Shown: positions 1 to 12,492, counted from the first letter of the stretch. The stretch: DNA of 64,000 bases from Mesorhabditis belari (GCA_958450365.1 CAUEEP010000933.1:2130130-2194129), one strand, 5' to 3'. A program made the numbers and translations. The notes: generated from the sequence alone by a model not told the origin.

Positions 1-367
1 ACCTTCCCTTTCCTCTAAAAGCCCCCAAAGTTTCTTTTTTAACCGAGTTATTAAATCCTGGAACATTTACGAAACTGAATTTAGTGAAATGCTTTAAAAT
101 TGTTAAGGGGATTCATCCCGACCCACTTTTTTCTGGTCTCTTTGAATTCGGCTCTCTACGGGCTCTCTCTAAGATATCCTCTCTACGGCTCTAGAAGGAA
201 ACCTTTTCTCATACGCCAACCTTCCGTTTCCTCTAAAAGCCCCCAAAGTTTCTTTTTTAACCGAGTTATTAAATCCTGGAACATTTTACCCCCCACATGT
301 TCGTGATATTTCCACCTTGGCTAGATTTAAAGCCGCAATTTTGGCAATTGATTTGCCTGCTCTGTGA
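1..367 (+). pseudogene. C-terminal remnant of a non-LTR retrotransposon reverse transcriptase
   Basis: The frame opening at 100 reads Ser/Leu/Arg-rich sequence followed by FFFNRVIKSWNILP, which resembles the 'R..FFSNRVI..WN.LP' end of CR1/Jockey-type reverse transcriptases. One base too many near 292-300 moves the frame. In the shifted frame the sequence continues LPPHVRDISTLARFK and ends at a stop at 365-367, as expected for the protein end. About 68 bp (1-68) are repeated at 219-287, so the end of the element has been partly duplicated. The 5' part lies outside the window. Clade assignment is tentative and the copy is dead. Confidence 0.5.
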
Positions 368-2510
368 TTCTTTCTTGAGGTATCTATTTATCTTTTGGGT
401 GTGTTTTGAGTGGTCTCCTGGGTAATTATTGTGATTTTGTTTTGTAAACTGAACTGAACCGTATTGGAACCGTATTGGAACCGTGTTAGATCAAAAAAAG
501 AACCGTATTGGAACCGTAATAGATCAAAAAAAGCTTTTGTAAAGTTTTGTAAACTGAATAAAGCATAGATACGTAAATTGACAAGTTTACTTTGAAAATC
601 GGGTTGTTTCCTTTAAATTTTTGATGATTTTGATCGATTTTTGATTTTTGACAATTTTTTTGAGAATTCCCCTGAAATAAGCTATAAAAAACTCGTTTGT
701 AGCTAAAAAATTTTGTCAAAATGATTCACTAGATAAAAAAAAATTGAGTCAAAGGCTAGAATAGAAATAAAAATAGACGCCAAAACCCCACTAAACAAAG
801 AGCTGTTCAGTTTACATTACTAAACTTGAAACTAGCATATTTCAATAGAACAAAAAATAATATTTTAGTAAAAAGGCTTCTAAAAAGTGTCTCTTTTTCT
901 CTCTTTCTACCGTAATCTTGTCTCTATTTGTATCCGAATTTTATTTACTATTGGATTTGATTTTATTTACTATTGCATTTGATTTTAGATTGTTTTTTTT
1001 GGAAAAAGCGTAGAATTTCTCGTACGAAATCGTGTATAAACATTGCTTTGAACAAAAAAAACAAAAACATAATCTAATTTGAAACCTGAGAATTTAAAAT
1101 TACTAAAAATAACATAGCAAAACTAATTGGGTTTCAAAATGACTAAAAAGGTAGAACGGAAAAAAAGCCGATTTTCGCTGATTTTCAATCATTGTTTTCT
1201 AAGCGCTGGTTAATGTTAAAAATGTGTATTATATCTCAAAAGATCACCCTTTTTCTCTACTTTAATTTAATACCTAAACGCGTAGAAACAAATGTACTAG
1301 TGTAGAGTTATGAGCGTTTGTTTGAAGAGTAAACTTAGACTACGCGACGCTCCTCTACGGGGCTTCTATTAGAGTATTTATGGTATAAAATTTCTCAGAT
1401 TCGACAATTCTTTTCGATTTTCTTACCTGTTGTTTCACATAAATAATATCGGATAGATCACATCCTTGTGAAAGGCCAGCATTGATCAGACACGAACGAG
1501 AGCGTTTTGGTGGAGCACTTCTGAATCAAAAATTACTACAAACAAAAAGACTCTAAACACTTGCAAACCTATATTTTCTATTCTATTCTATTCTATTCTT
1601 TATTTATAAACATAAATCTATAGAAAAATCGATAGAAAAGATGAAACGAAAACTAGTTGAACTTCGTTGAAACTTGCCAACTTTGAAACTTTTGCTTTTC
1701 AATATTTTCCAAGAGCTTTGTCTAGAAATTTTAAAGAAAATCGAATATTGTTTGTTAAGAAAACCCAAAACTCCTTTTGAAACACGATTTTGGAGTCAAA
1801 AATTGAGAATAGCAAGGCTAAACTATGGCCTGGTTTAAAAATTTCACTCTAAAAACAACCCTGATCTATAGCAATTATAGCAATTACCGTATTTTCTCTA
1901 ATAGTAGTAAAAACGTAAAAAATAGGTAAAAAATATCTTCAGGTAAAAAATAAGCGATTTCTTTCAGCTAAAGTGACTTGATCACTTTTTGAGTGATCAG
2001 CCTTTGGATATCACATCGGTCTGTTATCACACCTTTAGACAGGTTTTTAATGGGTTAATGAATAAGCAATGTGTCTCATTCAAAACCTAAAATCATGTAC
2101 TTAAAATAGGGGAAATTTGTGATTAAGGCAAGTTTTATCTAATTAAAGTTAAAGCAACTTTTCAGAATCACCTATTACTCAGTGCAAATACTCAGTGCTG
2201 AGAAGTTGACACAAAAAAAATGATTTTTTGAAATACAGCTTCTCTGTGAAAGAATTTCTTGGCTAAAAATAGAGATTCTAAAGCGTATTGTTCATTTATG
2301 CTAGCTTTATCTCATAAGAATTTGAAACTCGAAACTTTTACAATCAAAAATTTTCCCCTGCAACTCCTAAAAATAACAATAATGAAGCAAAAAAAAGCTC
2401 TTTTTCTCGTGCAAAAAGTGAACTGAATTTAAGCTGGAATAATAATAATAGCTTTTCAAGAATCTCTAAAATTTTAAGCAAAAGCTGCACTCATTTTTTT
2501 ACGAGTAATT
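368..2510. other. Gene-free AT-rich stretch
   Basis: I see no supportable exon here. It holds short direct repeats of AACCGTATTGG (about 465-520), an ATTCT pentamer run at about 1571-1602, and an isolated end of the TACCGTATTTTCTCTAATA repeat family at about 1887. Confidence 0.5.
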
Positions 2511-2672
2511 TCTTGAAGTCGATTTGTAAATAATAGAACAAAATCATCTTGAATTCGTGGATTCGTTTTTGAAGAAATTCTAGTCAAGTCTTTTTCCGAG
2601 AACTCTCTTTCCAACCTTAGCAAAAATATCAGCCAATTTTATGGACGTTTAAATCGAGGATTTGTCTTTCAG

Positions 2673-3032
2673 CCCGACGACCATCCAATCCCACCCGCTC
2701 TCCCGAGTGCCATCAAATTGAGAGATCCCGATGGAAGCAGTATCACACACATTGTTCACGGTTTGTTACTGGTTTACCCTTACAAGGGAAAATCAACTGA
2801 GAGAGCTGGCGAAATGCTATGCGACCTATACCATTTGACACAGAATTTGATGTTGTCCAGTTTATCAAAAGATCTGGGAAGAATTCATGGCTTGGCTTTT
2901 AAGAAATTGCAGTCAGACTTTTTCCGAGAACTTTCTTTCCAACCTAATCGAAGTATTAAAGTTAATAGTAATACGAAGAATTTGTCAATCTTGAAACTCG
3001 AAACATGGATTTTCCTGCTTATCTATCCGTAA
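2673..3032 (+). CDS. Exon-like open frame, unknown product (copy A)
   Basis: A TTGTCTTTCAG acceptor at 2662-2672 is followed by a 120-codon open frame to the stop at 3030. It starts PDDHPIPPALPSAIKLRDPDG and contains VHGLLLVYPYKGKSTERAGE. The first 60 or so codons have balanced, protein-like composition; the rest becomes AT-rich, so the true exon may end at a GT near 2761 or 2840. No upstream exon is visible because the duplication starts only 160 bp before. I do not recognise the family. It could be the last exon of a gene cut by the duplication, or a captured fragment. Confidence 0.3.
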   Translation, partial: PDDHPIPPALPSAIKLRDPDGSSITHIVHGLLLVYPYKGKSTERAGEMLCDLYHLTQNLMLSSLSKDLGRIHGLAFKKLQSDFFRELSFQPNRSIKVNSNTKNLSILKLETWIFLLIYP

Positions 3033-3738
3033 TAAAAATGATTGTTGTAGAATTAAATTCGCCCGTGTTTCTCCAAGGTTGCCCACATTGAAACATGCAT
3101 TTTAAAATCTGTTTTTTACAATTTTTTACAATTCTTTACAATCTTTTACAATTTTCAATTCATTTTCAAGTCAATTTTTACGATTCTGCGACTAGGTTTA
3201 AGCTTCAATTGAATTGGACTCCATTTGAAATTGAACTCAAATTAAAGCTAAGAAAGCTTCACGAGAATTGTCCAAATTGAAACTCAAATTTCCACGATTT
3301 TTTCACTATTTGGAAAATGTTCAAATCTGATTTTATGATGAAGAAAATGAAAGCTATTAGTTTTAAAAAAAGTTGCAAAACTAAAAGCAAAACTAAAAGT
3401 TAAAAGCGTGAAGCTAAAAAGTACTAAATCTATCTTTTTACCTGTCGAAACGAGAAGGAAAATAACTGAAAATTGAGCGAGAATTAGTTGGAAGTGATTT
3501 TTTTTTATTTTAGTTAAGAGTACATAAAATTTTCGTTTAAAAATGAGTAAACAAAGAGTTTTTGACATTGGCAAGTTGTAATTGAGCTGAAAAGCGTTTC
3601 ATTCACATTTTTCTTTCCCATTTCACGACTACAAATAACAAAAGCTTCAGTCTGAAAGTTTAACAAAATTTCTTTCTACAGAAGTTGCCGTAGTAGCTGT
3701 TGAAATGGCGAGGAATGTAAATGAAATTTTCCTAGCTA

Positions 3739-4481
3739 TTGGATTGATGAATTGAAAACTGCGAGCTATTGTCATATGTGACAGTTTGAGCACTTTCTTC
3801 AAAAGAAACCCATTTTGGTTTCAATGGAAAAGTTGTAGAGAATCAAAAATGAAGCTTATATCAAAAACAACTGCCGAGGTGTTCTTTGTGTGCATGCGTA
3901 ATCGATCGCCATCCGTCAAATTGTTCTGGTATAGAAGGATTCCCTTTTGAACTATTGGATTGGTGAATTGAAAACTGCGGGTTATTGGCATATGTCGCCG
4001 TTTGAGCACTTTCTTCAAAAGAAACCCATTTTGGTGTCAATGGAAAAGTTGTAGAGAACCAAAAATGAAGCTTATATCCAAATTTTCAGAACGATTCAAA
4101 AACTGGTTTTCAAGGAATGCCAAATTTACAAATTTTCACAAAACTTGCATTTTAAGCGAAACTACTAAGTGTGTCTTTTTGGAACTTTGGCTATAAGCCT
4201 CATTTTTGATTCACTACAACTTTTCTATTGACACCAAAACGGGTTTCTTTTGAAGAAAATGCTCAAACTGGGTCACTGGGACATCTCCAGTCCTCCATTT
4301 TTGAGTCTCACACTTGTCTCACACACAAACCAAAGTCCTAATACGAAAGAGGAATCCGCAAATTGCCTGTAAAATGGGTAGAAGTCGTCAATAATAATGG
4401 AAATTATTTCGAATGAATTGATGGTTTTATGTTGAATAAATTTTAGTTCAAAGTCCGGCAGTTTTCAATTCACCAACCCAA
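3739..4481 (-). mobile_element. 743-bp mariner-type MITE, copy 1
   Basis: It is flanked by TA. The ends are TTGGATTGATGAATTGAAAAC on the left and, as reverse complement on the right, TTGGGTTGGTGAATTGAAAA. Subterminal sequence (GAGCACTTTCTTCAAAAGAAACCC) recurs inverted near the right end. A second complete left end starts at 3955, also preceded by TA, so the element is a 527-bp MITE with an extra 216-bp left end. It has no transposase. The strand is arbitrary, set opposite to the copies at 31905 and 41191. Confidence 0.88.
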
Positions 4482-5277
4482 TATTATGTAATTGAGCTAA
4501 AAACTAAAACTCACAGTTGATAACTCTTGAAGAAATCCTGTTGTGGTCGCGTCTCGAAGAGGGCAGTTTCGTGGGAATTTGAAGGGAATAAGGTGATGAG
4601 AAGGAGAGAAGAAAAAACGGGGAAAATGAAGAGGAATCGATGGGGGAAAATCGAGGGGAACATGGCAGAGATCGTTGGGGTACCTGGAAATTCAAGGCCT
4701 TTGGTAAGGTGAGCAGAAAAGAAATGAGAAAAAGAGTTTATCGTAATCAGAGCCGGGAATAATCGTGGTGATTTCAGAGTTTCAAAGTTCTTGAGGTCAA
4801 CGATTGTTCGGGAAATCTATTATGCTATCTAATAATATGCTTTTGAAATGTCAAAAAGGTGAATTCTCTATTATAATCAGATGGCAATTGGCAACAAAAA
4901 AAAGGCAATGAAATTGTGCAATGTGCAATGAAATTGGGAGATCAGAAACTTGAGAAAAGTAGTTAGTTTTTTGAATTGTTTAAAGCTTTTGGTTTCAAGA
5001 TAATGAGAGGAATGACAGCTTGAAGAGTTTTATAATCAAAACAACAACAAACAAGCTTTTCAAGGCCCGATCGATTGGCTATAAGAAAAATTGGGGGTCA
5101 TTCGAAGTTCCGTGAATAAAAGCTCTATAAATCATCAACAAATTTTCGTTTGAACTATCATAAAATCAAGTTTTAATTGATTTAATTGGCACCAAGTTGA
5201 AAACGAGATGAAATAAGTTTATTTTTGATTGTTTTAGAGGCTTCAAAAAGTAACATAACAAAAGACGAGCTTAAAGG
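4482..5277. other. Non-coding stretch with purine-rich open frames (copy A)
   Basis: Open frames of about 60 codons lie on both strands at 4504-4712. Purine/pyrimidine skew explains them and I see no homology. The corresponding stretch in copy B is 9252-10047. Confidence 0.4.
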
Positions 5278-5368
5278 AAAACGGAAAAGCTTAAAGCATA
5301 AAGCTTAAAGCTTAAAGCTTAAAACATAAAACTTAAAGCTTAAAGCTTAAATAAAGCTTAAAGGAAAA
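5278..5368 (+). repeat. AGCTTAAA-type short tandem repeat
   Basis: A run of imperfect GCTTAAA and GCATAAA units. In copy B the matching run (about 10050-10085) has fewer units; the loss accounts for the 53-bp shift in alignment between the two copies. Confidence 0.85.
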
Positions 5369-6487
5369 AGTACTAATTTGAAATTTTATTAACCTTTTTT
5401 AAAGCATAACTAATAACTAATTAAAATGACTGAAAAGTTCAATGCCTTTACAAATCTTTATGGGGCAAAATCACGAATCTTTATGGAGCAAAAGTATCTC
5501 CGTGTCATGTCAGCTATTTATTTATTTATTTATTTACGCATCTTCTAATGACCGTCATTTTTCTTTTAGCCAACCGATCGGCCTAAAAATTGAAATATAT
5601 AGTGGAAAAGTTGTTAGAAAAATGAAATTATAACAAAGTTTAAGTAATCTAACAAATTTTTCGACTTAATTTGTTTTCTTAAAAGATGCAACACACATTA
5701 TAGGCCAGTCTGTACACAAAAAAAGAAGACCCGGCTCGATAATTAATACAATGTTTCAAAATACTCGTCTACAATAATCGTTTAGCAAATTTAATAGAGT
5801 ATTGAATGCTAGAACAAGTTTAAAAACAAGAAAAACAGAAAAAGTCGTTCAATACGATATTTAGCATGAAAATTGAGTAAATCTGACACTTGTGCATTTA
5901 CTCAAATAATAAAAAACCCCAACAAGGAACTTCTGTTTTCATTTTCTTTTCCTTTTCCTTTTCATCATCTTTCGAAAAGATTTCTCATAGATACATCCAT
6001 TTTTCTTAGACAACGAACTCAAATACGTAAAAAGATGAGAATAATTGATGAGTAGGCGGCTCAAAATAGTTCAATACGAGTCTAGAATCACTTTTTTAAT
6101 CAATTTATTTATAATGAAATTTGCTTGTCATTTAAAAAGTAAATCAAATGAAAAAATGGGACTAAAAAAAAGTTCAAGTTTCAAGATTTATTAGATCACA
6201 ATTGGTTTATTAAACTTAATTATTAGGGCAAGTTACAAATAAAATTTTTTTGAGTAATGTTTGGTAAAAAATTTTCAATGAGGCTTAATTGATTGATGAA
6301 TTTTGTAAGTTTGAAAAAATCAAGTTTCAAGATTCTTCGAATTGATGACGATTTTTTGCCTCCAGTCTAATACGGATTTCTCCTAATAGCACGTTTTACA
6401 AGTACGATTTCTTATCATTTTTATCTGAACTCGAGTAAAAAAATATACAATACGTGGAACAAAGAAGCAATAATCTTGCTAGCGGGA

Positions 6488-6556
6488 TAGAACTCTTGAC
6501 TCCCGGCTAGGATACAAGACAGATCACTTGCCCATAGCTGCACATCGGATTAGATT
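6488..6556 (-). repeat. tRNA-like sequence (copy A)
   Basis: Read on the minus strand it gives GCAGCTATGGGCAAGTGATC, then a CTTGTATC loop-like piece, then AGAGTTCTATCCC. This resembles the pol III A box, anticodon region and B box of a tRNA. Stems do not pair well, so I take it as a tRNA-derived repeat (SINE head) and not a working tRNA. The second copy is at 11190-11260. A run of CAATTTAGCAAAG-type units follows at 6555-6615. Confidence 0.4.
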
Positions 6557-7442
6557 TAGCAAAGCAATTTAGCAAAGCAATTTAACAAAGCAATTTAACA
6601 AAGCAATTTAGCAAAAAGCAAAAGCTCAAGAGCCGCTAAAGAGCGCAAGAGCCGCTTGAAACTTGATTTAATCGATTGTTTTTCTAAATTGTGAAGAATC
6701 GAATTTCAACAAAAAAAAGCCTTTCAAAATCAACTGTTTCAACCTTTTTTTAAGAAAAACCGTAAAGTTTCAACTTTTTCAACTCTCAAGCTATTTATCG
6801 ATGAAAAATCGCCTCAATATTTTCAAAAGTTTAGTCAATAACAAAGATTTCCTCCGGAATAACCATTAAATTTGAAATATTGAAATCTGTTCAAATCCTG
6901 ATTCAAATCCGGTAATCTAGACTCTGTCTATGAGAGAATCAAACAAAAAAAACATGATGTAATTGGGTTGAGTGAAATTGTGAAAAAAAAAAACGAATCT
7001 GAGTGCTAAAATTAATCACTTTTCAAGGCATTCCCACTATCGAAAAGAAAAGATTCGTAGAAAATTTTGAAACGAAGAAAAAAAAGAACAGGAAAGAAAG
7101 GCAAAGAATAGAAATGGAATCGAAAAATCTGGGTGACGATGGGGAAATGACGAGAGGGAAATCGACACAAAAATCCGATGAAGTTAAATATTACAATTCC
7201 GGTTTAAAAACCGGATCTTTCTTGAGTAAACTTGAAACTTCAATCTTTTAGGATGCAAAAAAAGTTTAAAATGGTTTATTTCTTGAAGTCGATTTGTAAA
7301 TAATAGAACAAAATCATCTTGAATTCGTGGATTCGTTTTTGAAGAAATTCTAGTCAAGTCTTTTTCCGAGAACTCTCTTTCCAACCTTAGCAAAAATATC
7401 AGCCAATTTTATGGACGTTTAAATCGAGGATTTGTCTTTCAG

Positions 7443-7802
7443 CCCGACGACCATCCAATCCCACCCGCTCTCCCGAGTGCCATCAAATTGAGAGATCCCG
7501 ATGGAAGCAGTATCACACACATTGTTCACGGTTTTTTACTGGTTTACCCTTACAAGGGAAAATCAACTGAGAGAGCTGGCGAAATGCTATGCGACCTATA
7601 CCATTTGACACAGAATTTGATGTTGTCCAGTTTATCAAAAGATCTGGGAAGAATTCATGGCTTGACTTTTAAGAAATTGCAGTCAGACTTTTTCCGAGAA
7701 CTTTCTTTCCAACCTAATCGAAGTATTAAAGTTAATAGTAATACGAAGAATTTGTCAATCTTGAAACTCGAAACATCGATTTTCCTGCTTATCTATCCGT
7801 AA
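7443..7802 (+). CDS. Exon-like open frame, unknown product (copy B)
   Basis: This is the duplicate of the frame at 2673, with the same TTTCAG acceptor and the same length. Three replacements are visible: Leu to Phe in the VHG-LLLVYP stretch, Ala to Thr, and Trp to Ser near the end. The frame is still open in both copies, but with such recent duplication this is weak evidence of selection. Confidence 0.28.
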   Translation, partial: PDDHPIPPALPSAIKLRDPDGSSITHIVHGFLLVYPYKGKSTERAGEMLCDLYHLTQNLMLSSLSKDLGRIHGLTFKKLQSDFFRELSFQPNRSIKVNSNTKNLSILKLETSIFLLIYP

Positions 7803-8508
7803 TAAAAATGATTGTTGTAGAATTAAATTCGCCCGTGTTTCTCCAAGGTTGCCCACATTGAAACATGCATTTTAAAATCTGTTTTTTACAATTTTTTACA
7901 ATTCTTTACAATCTTTTACAATTTTCAATTCATTTTCAAGTCAATTTTTACGATTCTGCGACTAGGTTTAAGCTTCAATTGAATTGGACTCCATTTGAAA
8001 TTGAACTCAAATTAAAGCTAAGAAAGCTTCACGAGAATTGTCCAAATTGAAACTCAAATTTCCACGATTTTTTCACTATTTGGAAAATGTTCAAATCTGA
8101 TTTTATGATGAAGAAAATGAAAGCTATTAGTTTTAAAAAAAGTTGCAAAACTAAAAGCAAAACTAAAAGTTAAAAGCGTGAAGCTAAAAAGTACTAAATC
8201 TATCTTTTTACCTGTCGAAACGAGAAGGAAAATAACTGAAAATTGAGCGAGAATTAGTTGGAAGTGATTTTTTTTTATTTTAGTTAAGAGTACATAAAAT
8301 TTTCGTTTAAAAATGAGTAAACAAAGAGTTTTTGACATTGGCAAGTTGTAATTGAGCTGAAAAGCGTTTCATTCACATTTTTCTTTCCCATTTCACGACT
8401 ACAAATAACAAAAGCTTCAGTCTGAAAGTTTAACAAAATTTCTTTCTACAGAAGTTGCCGTAGTAGCTGTTGAAATGGCGAGGAATGTAAATGAAATTTT
8501 CCTAGCTA

Positions 8509-9251
8509 TTGGATTGATGAATTGAAAACTGCGAGCTATTGTCATATGTGACAGTTTGAGCACTTTCTTCAAAAGAAACCCATTTTGGTTTCAATGGAAA
8601 AGTTGTAGAGAATCAAAAATGAAGCTTATATCAAAAACAACTGCCGAGGTGTTCTTTGTGTGCATGCGTAATCGATCGCCATCCGTCAAATTGTTCTGGT
8701 ATAGAAGGATTCCCTTTTGAACTATTGGATTGATGAATTGAAAACTGCGGGTTATTGGCATATGTCGCCGTTTGAGCACTTTCTTCAAAAGAAACCCATT
8801 TTGGTGTCAATGGAAAAGTTGTAGAGAACCAAAAATGAAGCTTATATCCAAATTTTCAGAACGATTCAAAAACTGGTTTTCAAGGAATGCCAAATTTACA
8901 AATTTTCACAAAACTTGCATTTTAAGCGAAACTACTAAGTGTGTCTTTTTGGAACTTTGGCTATAAGCCTCATTTTTGATTCACTACAACTTTTCTATTG
9001 ACACCAAAATGGGTTTCTTTTGAAGAAAATGCTCAAACTGGGTCACTGGGACATCTCCAGTCCTCCATTTTTGAGTCTCACACTTGTCTCACCCACAAAC
9101 CAAAGTCCTACTACGAAAGAGGAATCCGCAAATTGCCTGTAAAATGGGTAGAAGTCGTCAATAATAATGGAAATTATTTCGAATGAATTGATGGTTTTAT
9201 GTTGAATAAATTTTAGTTCAAAGTCCGGCAGTTTTCAATTCACCAACCCAA
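8509..9251 (-). mobile_element. 743-bp mariner-type MITE, copy 2
   Basis: This is the copy of the 3739 element carried in duplication copy B, with the same TA flanks and the same duplicated left end. It differs by a few substitutions, for example a G-to-A change that makes the inner left end TTGGATTGATG. Confidence 0.88.
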
Positions 9252-11189
9252 TATTATGTAATTGAGCTAAAAACTAAAACTCACAGTTGATAACTCTTGA
9301 AGAAATCCTGTTGTGGTCGCGTCTCGAAGAGGGCAGTTTCGTGGGAATTTGAAGGGAATAAGGTGATGAGAAGGAGAGAAGAAAAAACGGGGAAAATGAA
9401 GAGGAATCGATGGGGGAAAATCGAGGGGAACATGGCAGAGATCGTTGGGGTACCTGGAAATTCAAGGCCTTTGGTAAGGTGAGCAGAAAAGAAATGAGAA
9501 AAAGAGTCTATCGTAATCAGAGCCGGGAATAATCGTGGTGATTTCAGAGTTTCAAAGTTCTTGAGGTCAACGATTGTTCGGGAAATCTATTATGCTATCT
9601 AATAATATGCTTTTGAAATGTCAAAAAGGTGAATTCTCTATTATAATCAGATGGCAATTGGCAACAAAAAAAGGCAATGAAATTGTGCAATGTGCAATGA
9701 AATTGGGAGATCTTGAGAACTTGAGAAAAGTAGTTAGTTTTTTGAATTGTTTAAAGCTTTTGGTTTCAAGATAATGAGAGGAATGGCAGCTTGAAGAGTT
9801 TTATAATCAAAACAACAACAAACAAGCTTTTCAAGGCCCGATCGATTGGCTATAAGAAAAATTGGGGTCATTCGAAGTTCCGTGAATAAAAGCTCTATAA
9901 ATCATCAACAAATTTTCGTTTGAACTATCATAAAATCAAGTTTTAATTGATTTAATTGGCACCAAGTTGAAAACGAGATGAAATAAGTTTATTTTTGATT
10001 GTTTTAGAGGCTTCAAAAAGTAACATAACAAAAGACGAGCTTAAAGGAAAACGGAAAAGCTTAAAGCTTAAAGCTTAAAGGAAAAAGTACTAATTTGAAA
10101 TTTTATTAACCTTTTTTAAAGCATAACTAATAACTAATTAAAATGACTGAAAAGTTCAATGCCTTTACAAATCTTTATGGGGCAAAATCACGAATCTTTA
10201 TGGAGCAAAAGTATCTCCGTGTCATGTCAGCGATTTATTTATTTATTTATTTACGCATCTTCTAATGGCCGTCATTTTTCTTTTAGCCAACCGATCGGCC
10301 TAAAAATTGGAATATATAGTGGAAAAGTTGTTAGAAAAATGAAATTATAACAAAGTTTAAGTAATCTAACAAATTTTTCGACTTAATTTGTTTTCTTAAA
10401 AGATGCAACACACATTATAGGCCAGTCTGTACACAAAAAAAGAAGACCCGGCTCGATAATTAATACAATGTTTCAAAATACTCGTCTACAATAATCGTTT
10501 AGCAAATTTAATAGAGTATTGAATGCTAGAACAAGTTTAAAAACAAGAAAAACAGAAAAAGTCGTTCAATACGATATTTAGCATGAAAATTGAGTAAATC
10601 TGACACTTGTGCATTTACTCAAATAATAAAAAACCCCAACAAGGAACTTCTGTTTTCATTTTCTTTTCCTTTTCCTTTTCATCATCTTTCGAAAAGATTT
10701 CTCATAGATACATCCATTTTTCTTAGACAACGAACTCAAATACGTAAAAAGATGAGAATAATTGATGAGTAGGCGGCTCAAAATAGTTCAATACGAGTCT
10801 AGAATCACTTTTTTAATCAATTTATTTATAATGAAATTTGCTTGTCATTTAAAAAGTAAATCAAATGAAAAAATGGGACTAAAAAAAGTTCAAGTTTCAA
10901 GATTTATTAGATCACAATTGGTTTATTAAACTTAATTATTAGGGCAAGTTACAAATAAAAATTTTTTGAGTAATGTTTGATAAAAAATTTTCAATGAGGC
11001 TTAATTGATTGATGAATTTTGTAAGTTTGAAAAAATCAAGTTTCAAGATTCTTCGAATTGATGACGATTTTTTGCCTCCAGTCTAATACGGATTTCTCCT
11101 AATAGCACATTTTACAAGTACGATTTCTTATCATTTTTATCTGAACTCGAGTAAAAAAATATACAATACGTGGAACAAAGAAGCAATAA

Positions 11190-11260
11190 TCTTGCTAGCG
11201 GGATAGAACTCTTGACTCCCGGCTAGGATACAAGACAGATCACTTGCCCATAGCTGCACA
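11190..11260 (-). repeat. tRNA-like sequence (copy B)
   Basis: Duplicate of the tRNA-like stretch at 6488, with the same A-box-like and B-box-like blocks on the minus strand. Confidence 0.4.
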
Positions 11261-12226
11261 TCGGATTAGATTTAGCAAAGCAATTTAGCAAAGCAATTTA
11301 ACAAAGCAATTTAACAAAGCAATTTAGCAAAAAGCGAAAGCTCAAGAGCCGCTAAAGTTGAAACTTGATTTAATCGATTGTTTTTCTAAATTGTGAAGAA
11401 TCGAATCTCAACAAAAAAAAGCCTTTCAAAATCAACTGTTTCAACCTTTTTTTAAGAAAAACCGTAAAGTTTCAACTTTTTCAACTCTCAAGCTATTTAT
11501 CGATGAAAAATCGCCTCAATATTTTCAAAAGTTTAGTCAATAACAAAGATTTCCTCCGAAATAACCATTAAATTTGAAATATTGAAATCTGTTCAAATCC
11601 TGATTCAAATCCGGTAATCTAGACTCTGTCTATGAGAGAATCAAACAAAAAAAACATGATGTAATTGGGTTGAGTGAAATTGTGAAAAAAAAACGAATCT
11701 GAGTGCTAAAATTAATCACTTTTCAAGGCATTCCCACTATCGAAAAGAAAAGATTCGTAGAAAATTTTGAAACGAAGAAAAAAAAGAACAGGAAAGAAAG
11801 GTAAAGAATAGAAATGGAATCGAAAAATCTGGGTGACGATGGGGAAATGACGAGAGGGAAATCGACACAAAAATCCGATGAAGTTAAATATTACAATTCC
11901 GGTTTAAAAACCGGATCTTTCTTGAGTAAACTTGAAACTTCAATCTTTTAGGATGCAAAAAAAGTTTAAAATGGTTTATTTCTGAATATTTAGAGTCAAA
12001 GAGTCAAATTTAGAGTCAGAGAGTCAAATTTAGAGTCAAAATTGCAAGCCATTTAACTTCTAATCAGTCTTTTAGATTTTGTGGCACTTTTTGCAATGTA
12101 TTCACCTGAAAATCAAGAGACTAGACTAAAAATTGCAAAACATGATCACATTTTGGGATAAAGATTAAGAGCAATTCGAAAAATGAGTAAGATTAAATGT
12201 TAAGGTAACGGCAAATAAAATACTTA

Positions 12227-12491
12227 CCGTAAATACTGTAATTGGACCCCACCCCCTCGTACAGTCGCGTAGTCGCAAAAGTTTTTTAGTATGTCATTTT
12301 TTGCAAAGCACCCGTACTTTCAAAAAATGCGTCTTTGGTATCAAAAAATAGCTGAAAGTCAGGGCTATTTTTTGATATCTAAGCGCGCATTGTAGCATAA
12401 ACCAGTGTCGAGAAAAACTCGTTCAAAGCTAGACTACGCAACACTCCACACCGTCATTATGGGGGTGGGGGTACTATTACAGTATTTACGG
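12227..12491 (+). mobile_element. Palindromic MITE, TACTGTAATA family, left copy
   Basis: The ends are inverted repeats: CCGTAAATACTGTAATTGG on the left and GGTACTATTACAGTATTTACGG on the right. The inside carries a further inverted pair around CAAAAAATAGC...GCTATTTTTTG. It has no coding capacity. A copy in opposite orientation starts 156 bp further right. Confidence 0.75.
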
Positions 12492-12492
12492 C

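Larger units (their letters stand above)
2511..7280 (+). repeat. Tandem segmental duplication, copy A (4.77 kb)
   Basis: From TCTTGAAGTCGATTTG at 2511 this segment matches the segment starting at 7281 base for base except for scattered single changes. The offset is 4770 up to about 5280 and 4717 afterwards. The change in offset comes from contraction of a GCTTAAA-type run in copy B. The copies meet head to tail. The sequence ATTTCT is shared by the left edge, the central junction and the right edge, so the breakpoint has short homology. Contents: an open exon-like frame, a 743-bp mariner MITE, a tRNA-like repeat and microsatellites. Confidence 0.93.
7281..11983 (+). repeat. Tandem segmental duplication, copy B (4.70 kb)
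   Basis: This is the second head-to-tail copy. It ends at ATGGTTTATTTCT, after which the sequence diverges to AGAGTCAAA repeats. Differences from copy A are a few substitutions (for example G/T at 7534 relative to 2764, G/C at 7777 relative to 3007), a run contraction near 10060-10085 and small indels near 9665, 9710 and 11358. Such low divergence suggests a very recent duplication or recent gene conversion. Confidence 0.93.

Noticed and set aside
6488..6556. Functional tRNA gene
   Set aside because: A- and B-box-like blocks exist but the acceptor, anticodon and T stems do not pair.
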